From the NCBI RefSeq assembly GCF_002836595.1, contig NZ_PJBB01000003.1, positions 2,045,001 through 2,109,000 of the forward strand: 64,000 bases of DNA. The letters are read 5' to 3'. Source of the DNA: Tenacibaculum sp. Bg11-29. GTDB taxonomy: Bacteria; Bacteroidota; Bacteroidia; Flavobacteriales; Flavobacteriaceae. Below, in pieces: positions 60,887 to 64,000 of this stretch. Position 1 is the stretch's first letter. Each line of letters opens with the position of its first letter. Below the pieces are notes generated by a model. The model searched no databases and was not told the origin of the DNA. It saw only the letters and a program-made list of their open reading frames with translations. Position numbers and translations under genes: made by a program.

Positions 60887-62329
60887 ATGCATATTAAAAA
60901 CTACATAAACGGCGAATTTGTAAATCCAATAAATGGAAATTACATTGATAATTACAATCCTTCAATAGGTGAAGTATATGGTCAAATTCCTAATTCATCA
61001 AAAGAAGATGTTGAAGCTGCATATAATTCTGCCAAATCTGCCTTTAGGCAGTGGTCAGAAACAACCTTAGACCAAAGAAGTAAAATATTATCGAAGATTG
61101 CGGAATTAATAAAAGAGAAATTATCTTTTTTAGCAGAAGCAGAATCTAAAGACAACGGAAAGCCAATTAGTTTAGCAAAACAGATTGACATTCCAAGGGC
61201 AGCAAGTAATTTTCAGTTTTTTGCAAATGCCATTACCCAGTTTTCATCAGAAGCGCATGAAAGTGTCGGTTTAAATGCGATGAATTTCACCTTGCGTCAA
61301 CCAATTGGTGTGGTAGGCTGTATTTCTCCATGGAATTTACCGCTGTATTTATTTACGTGGAAAATTGCTCCGGCAATTGCAGCAGGAAACTGTGTGGTAG
61401 CAAAACCAAGTGAAGTAACACCAATGACAGCTTATTTATTAGGAGAAATCTGTAATGAGGCTGGTCTCCCAAAAGGAGTCTTAAATATTGTCCACGGTTT
61501 AGGAGGTTCAACAGGACAAGCAATTGTAGCACACCCGAATATTAAAGCAATTTCATTTACAGGAGGAACAACAACAGGAGCGCATATTGCACGAGTAGCA
61601 GCGCCAATGTTTAAGAAGTTATCTCTAGAGTTGGGAGGGAAGAATCCGAATTTAATTTTTGCAGATTGCGATTACGATAAAATGTTAGCAACCACAGTTA
61701 GATCGTCGTTTGCAAATCAAGGTCAGATTTGTTTATGCGGAAGTAGAATTTTTGTGGAAGAGAAAATCTATGAAAAATTCAAAAAAGATTTCGTTCAAAA
61801 AGTATCTCAATTAAAAGTTGGGAATCCGGCAAGTAACGATACAAATATTGGAGCCTTGGTATCTAAACAGCATTTAGAAAAAGTAAAATCATATATTGAT
61901 ATTACTGAACAAGAAGGAGGTAAGATTCTTTTTGGAGGCGAAACTGTGACTGTCACCGACAGTGAAAACGGATATTATTTACAACCTACAATAATTGAAG
62001 TAACGGATAATAAATGTCGATTGAATCAAGAAGAAATTTTTGGACCAGTTGTTACTATTATGCCTTTTAAAACAGATGAAGAAGCGTTAGCATTAGCAAA
62101 CGATGTAAAGTATGGATTATCTGCAACACTTTGGACAAATAATCTAAACAGAACGATGCAAATATCAAAACAAGTTCACGCAGGAATTGTTTGGGTAAAT
62201 ACATGGTTGTTACGAGATTTAAGAACTCCGTTTGGAGGACAAAAAGAAAGTGGTGTAGGACGCGAAGGAGGTTTTGAAGCATTGCGCTTTTTTACCGAAC
62301 CTAAAAACATTTGTATACATTATGAATAA
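60887..62329 (+). CDS. Aldehyde dehydrogenase, probable 2-aminomuconate-6-semialdehyde dehydrogenase
   Basis: The NAD-dependent enzyme has about 480 residues (start MHIKNYINGEFVNP at 60887; the ATG at 60872 adds five). SPWNLPLYLFTWKIAPAIAAG binds NAD, ELGGKNPNLIF has the general base Glu, and the nucleophile Cys is in NQGQICLCGSRIFVEE. The GREGGFEALRFFTEPK end matches the aminomuconate-semialdehyde and hydroxymuconate-semialdehyde branch. Given kynU, kmo, RidA and the following hydroxyanthranilate dioxygenase, 2-aminomuconate semialdehyde is the likely substrate. Confidence 0.9.
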   Translation: MHIKNYINGEFVNPINGNYIDNYNPSIGEVYGQIPNSSKEDVEAAYNSAKSAFRQWSETTLDQRSKILSKIAELIKEKLSFLAEAESKDNGKPISLAKQIDIPRAASNFQFFANAITQFSSEAHESVGLNAMNFTLRQPIGVVGCISPWNLPLYLFTWKIAPAIAAGNCVVAKPSEVTPMTAYLLGEICNEAGLPKGVLNIVHGLGGSTGQAIVAHPNIKAISFTGGTTTGAHIARVAAPMFKKLSLELGGKNPNLIFADCDYDKMLATTVRSSFANQGQICLCGSRIFVEEKIYEKFKKDFVQKVSQLKVGNPASNDTNIGALVSKQHLEKVKSYIDITEQEGGKILFGGETVTVTDSENGYYLQPTIIEVTDNKCRLNQEEIFGPVVTIMPFKTDEEALALANDVKYGLSATLWTNNLNRTMQISKQVHAGIVWVNTWLLRDLRTPFGGQKESGVGREGGFEALRFFTEPKNICIHYE

Positions 62330-62537
62330 AGAAATACGACAAAAATTTATTGAAGTTTGTAACGAGAAAATTGCAAAAAAGGGAGATAATGTAGGTTTGT
62401 CTTTCTACGCATTTTTCAAGAATAAAAATGACAATCCAAAGCTTTTAATGGAAGTTGCAAAATGGTGGATTGAAACACATCAGTTAGATCATTTTGAAAA
62501 AGCAGTAAAGATTAAAGCAATGATTGAAAATAGTTAA
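62322..62537 (+). CDS. Small conserved protein (DUF6500-like)
   Basis: From the ATG at 62322 (MNKEIRQKFIEVCNEKIAKK) the protein has 71 residues and overlaps the dehydrogenase by eight bases. The motif KGDNVGLSFYAFFKNKND and the end WWIETHQLDHFEKAVKIKAM match a small flavobacterial family I know as DUF6500. It is all-helical and cytosolic, with unknown function. Confidence 0.75.
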   Translation: MNKEIRQKFIEVCNEKIAKKGDNVGLSFYAFFKNKNDNPKLLMEVAKWWIETHQLDHFEKAVKIKAMIENS

Positions 62538-62549
62538 TGGTATAAAGTT

Positions 62550-63107
62550 ATGACAAATAATATAGGATTGATATTAATTGATATTCAAAAAGGATTTGAC
62601 GAAGAAGAGCATTGGGGAGGGAATAGAAATAATAAAAAAGCAGAACAAAACTGTAAGAAAATACTAGATATTTGGAGAGCTCTTAAACAACCAGTTTTTC
62701 ATATTGTTCATAGTTCTCAAGATCCTACTTCTAAATTACATGAATCAAATAAAGGGTATGAAATAAAAGATTTAGTAAAGCCGATAGACGGAGAACCTGT
62801 TATAAAAAAGAATGTTAATAGTGCATTTATTGGCACTGATTTAAAAGAAAGGTTAGATAATCAAGAAATTAAAAAGCTAGTTATTGTAGGTTTAACAACG
62901 AATCATTGTGTATCTACTTCTACTAGAATGGCAGGTAATTATGGATATGATGTGTATTTAATTTCAGATGCAACAGCAACTTTCGATAGAGTAGGAGTTA
63001 ATGGTGAAGTTTTTCCTGCCGAAATAATACATCAAACTACACTAGCAAATTTGCATAAAGAATTTGCTACAGTTATTAATACAGAAGAAGTAATATCAAT
63101 GTTCTAA
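62550..63107 (+). CDS. Isochorismatase-family cysteine hydrolase
   Basis: The 185-residue protein has Asp in GLILIDIQKGF (residue 10), Lys in GEPVIKKNVNSAFIGT and Cys in IVGLTTNHCVSTSTRMA (about 111-127), the complete triad. It is close in type to the SnoaL/nicotinamidase-like amide hydrolases. Within the kynurenine operon it might act on an amide or enamine intermediate; the sequence does not settle this. A second, more distant member lies at 25499. Confidence 0.88.
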   Translation: MTNNIGLILIDIQKGFDEEEHWGGNRNNKKAEQNCKKILDIWRALKQPVFHIVHSSQDPTSKLHESNKGYEIKDLVKPIDGEPVIKKNVNSAFIGTDLKERLDNQEIKKLVIVGLTTNHCVSTSTRMAGNYGYDVYLISDATATFDRVGVNGEVFPAEIIHQTTLANLHKEFATVINTEEVISMF

Positions 63108-63117
63108 ATTGAAATAA

Positions 63118-63894
63118 ATGAATTTAAATATACAAAATAAAAACGCCTTAGTTTGCGGTAGTACACAAGGAATAGGAAAAGCATCAGCATTTGGTTTAGC
63201 ATCCGAAGGTGTAAATGTAACGTTGATTGCTCGTAATGAAGAAAAGCTTAAAAAAGTTTTAGCAGCATTACCAAATAACAATCAAAATCATAGTTATATA
63301 GTTGCTGATTTTTCGAATCCGAAGGAATTAAAAGAAAGAATTGAAGCATCAAAATTAAACTTTCATATTTTGGTGAATAATACGGGAGGTCCTGCGGGAG
63401 GCCCTATTTTTAATGCTGAGTTAGCTGAGTTTGATAGCGCTTTTACACAGCATTTAAAATGTAACCATGTTTTGGTACAAGCAGTTGTTCCGTTTATGAA
63501 AGAAGCAGGTTTTGGTAGAGTTATTAATGTAATATCTACTTCTGTAAAACAACCTTTAGATGGTCTTGGGGTTTCTAATACGATTCGTGGAGCTGTTGCA
63601 AGTTGGTCTAAAACATTAGCAAATGAACTAGGTCAGTTTAATATTACGGTAAATAATGTGTTGCCAGGAGCTACAGGAACAGAAAGGTTAAAAGAAATTA
63701 TAAACAATAAAGCAGCAAAAACAGGACTGTCTGTTGATGAGGTTTCAACAAATATGATGAACGCGTCACCAGCAAAACGTTTTGCAAAGCCAGAAGAGAT
63801 TGCCAATGCAGTGGTTTTTTTAGCAAGTGAAAGTGCAAGCTTTATTAATGGTGTTAATGTTCCTGTTGACGGTGGAAGAACAAAATCTTTGTAG
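63118..63894 (+). CDS. SDR-family protein with altered active site
   Basis: The 258-residue protein has the cofactor motif VCGSTQGIGKASAFGLA (about 12-28), LVNNTGG and the late PEEIANAVVFLASESASFINGVNVPVDGG. Where classical members have Ser...YxxxK it has NVISTSVKQPLDGLGVSNTIRGAV: Ser is present but Tyr and Lys are replaced by Asn and Arg. This substitution is known in a sub-group of bacterial SDR proteins. It lies just before the hydroxyanthranilate dioxygenase gene. Confidence 0.88.
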   Translation: MNLNIQNKNALVCGSTQGIGKASAFGLASEGVNVTLIARNEEKLKKVLAALPNNNQNHSYIVADFSNPKELKERIEASKLNFHILVNNTGGPAGGPIFNAELAEFDSAFTQHLKCNHVLVQAVVPFMKEAGFGRVINVISTSVKQPLDGLGVSNTIRGAVASWSKTLANELGQFNITVNNVLPGATGTERLKEIINNKAAKTGLSVDEVSTNMMNASPAKRFAKPEEIANAVVFLASESASFINGVNVPVDGGRTKSL

Positions 63895-63921
63895 ATATAT
63901 AGAATCAAAAATCAAACAATC

Positions 63922-64000
63922 ATGAGCAAGTTAGTACAGCCTTTAAATTTTAAGAAGTGGATTGATGAAAACCGTCATTTATTAAAACCACCAGTGGGTA
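63922..64000 (+). CDS. 3-hydroxyanthranilate 3,4-dioxygenase, N-terminal part (runs off the window)
   Basis: The 26 visible codons, MSKLVQPLNFKKWIDENRHL then LKPPVG, match the start of the cupin dioxygenase that opens the ring of 3-hydroxyanthranilate to 2-amino-3-carboxymuconate semialdehyde. The metal ligands lie outside the window. It is 27 bases after the SDR gene in the kynurenine operon. Confidence 0.85.
   Translation, partial: MSKLVQPLNFKKWIDENRHLLKPPVG

Overview
The window is AT-rich bacterial DNA from a member of the Bacteroidota, most likely a marine Flavobacteriaceae species of the Tenacibaculum/Polaribacter kind. The evidence is the A/T-rich codon use, promoters of the TAnnTTTG (-7) type in place of sigma70 boxes, lipoprotein signals with Cys-Lys-Lys after the lipobox, LytTR/propeller-kinase signalling, a SerB-SerA fusion, and a kynurenine operon that encodes a 2-aminomuconate branch. 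I assigned the genus from general familiarity, not from a search.

Layout. 0-5.9 kb: the end of a class IV aminotransferase gene, a YqgE protein, a propeller histidine kinase / phosphoesterase / LytTR regulator operon, and a lipoprotein. 6-12 kb: two small membrane-protein genes that share the same leader and trailer DNA, then about 4 kb with almost no genes. That stretch is packed with intrinsic terminators about 174 bp apart, mostly read on the minus strand. Many have a TAnnTTTG promoter 40-75 nt upstream and a shared ~60-bp A-tract element behind it, so it looks like a tandem array of very short transcription units. 12-26 kb: mostly minus-strand housekeeping and stress genes: a lipoprotein B1 metallo-beta-lactamase homologue, an RNase Z-like MBL protein, a sterol-desaturase-family hydroxylase, a tightly overlapping nitroreductase operon, a sirtuin, a YceI protein, and Crp/Fnr and AraC regulators. 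26-33 kb: an acetyltransferase, a beta-helix lipoprotein, a HxlR/azoreductase pair with a long perfect palindrome between them, and ribB followed by a Crp/Fnr regulator. 33-36 kb: an IS110 remnant, diaminopropionate ammonia-lyase with a peptide-deformylase-like gene, and an Lrp regulator.

36-46 kb is an accessory region. Unrelated genes, many of them decayed, nearly all lie on the minus strand and are separated by homologous imperfect palindromes of about 140-200 bp. It ends at a XerC/D-like tyrosine recombinase. The arrangement resembles an integron cassette array, but with a non-IntI integrase reading in the same direction as the cassettes. Two IS110-family copies sit at the same point of two of these palindromes. 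Their 5' non-coding ends (candidate bridge RNAs) are almost identical except for one 12-13-nt window. Next to the array the 3' end of gcvP is present in extra partial copies.

49-64 kb: intact gcvP, a UbiA-like membrane protein, the serB-serA fusion, an IclR regulator, and a divergent kynurenine-degradation operon: kynU, kmo, a RidA-type deaminase, the aminomuconate-semialdehyde dehydrogenase, and the start of 3-hydroxyanthranilate dioxygenase at the window edge. A REP-associated transposase with matching palindromes has entered this operon. Another dispersed palindrome family has contributed codons inside kmo.
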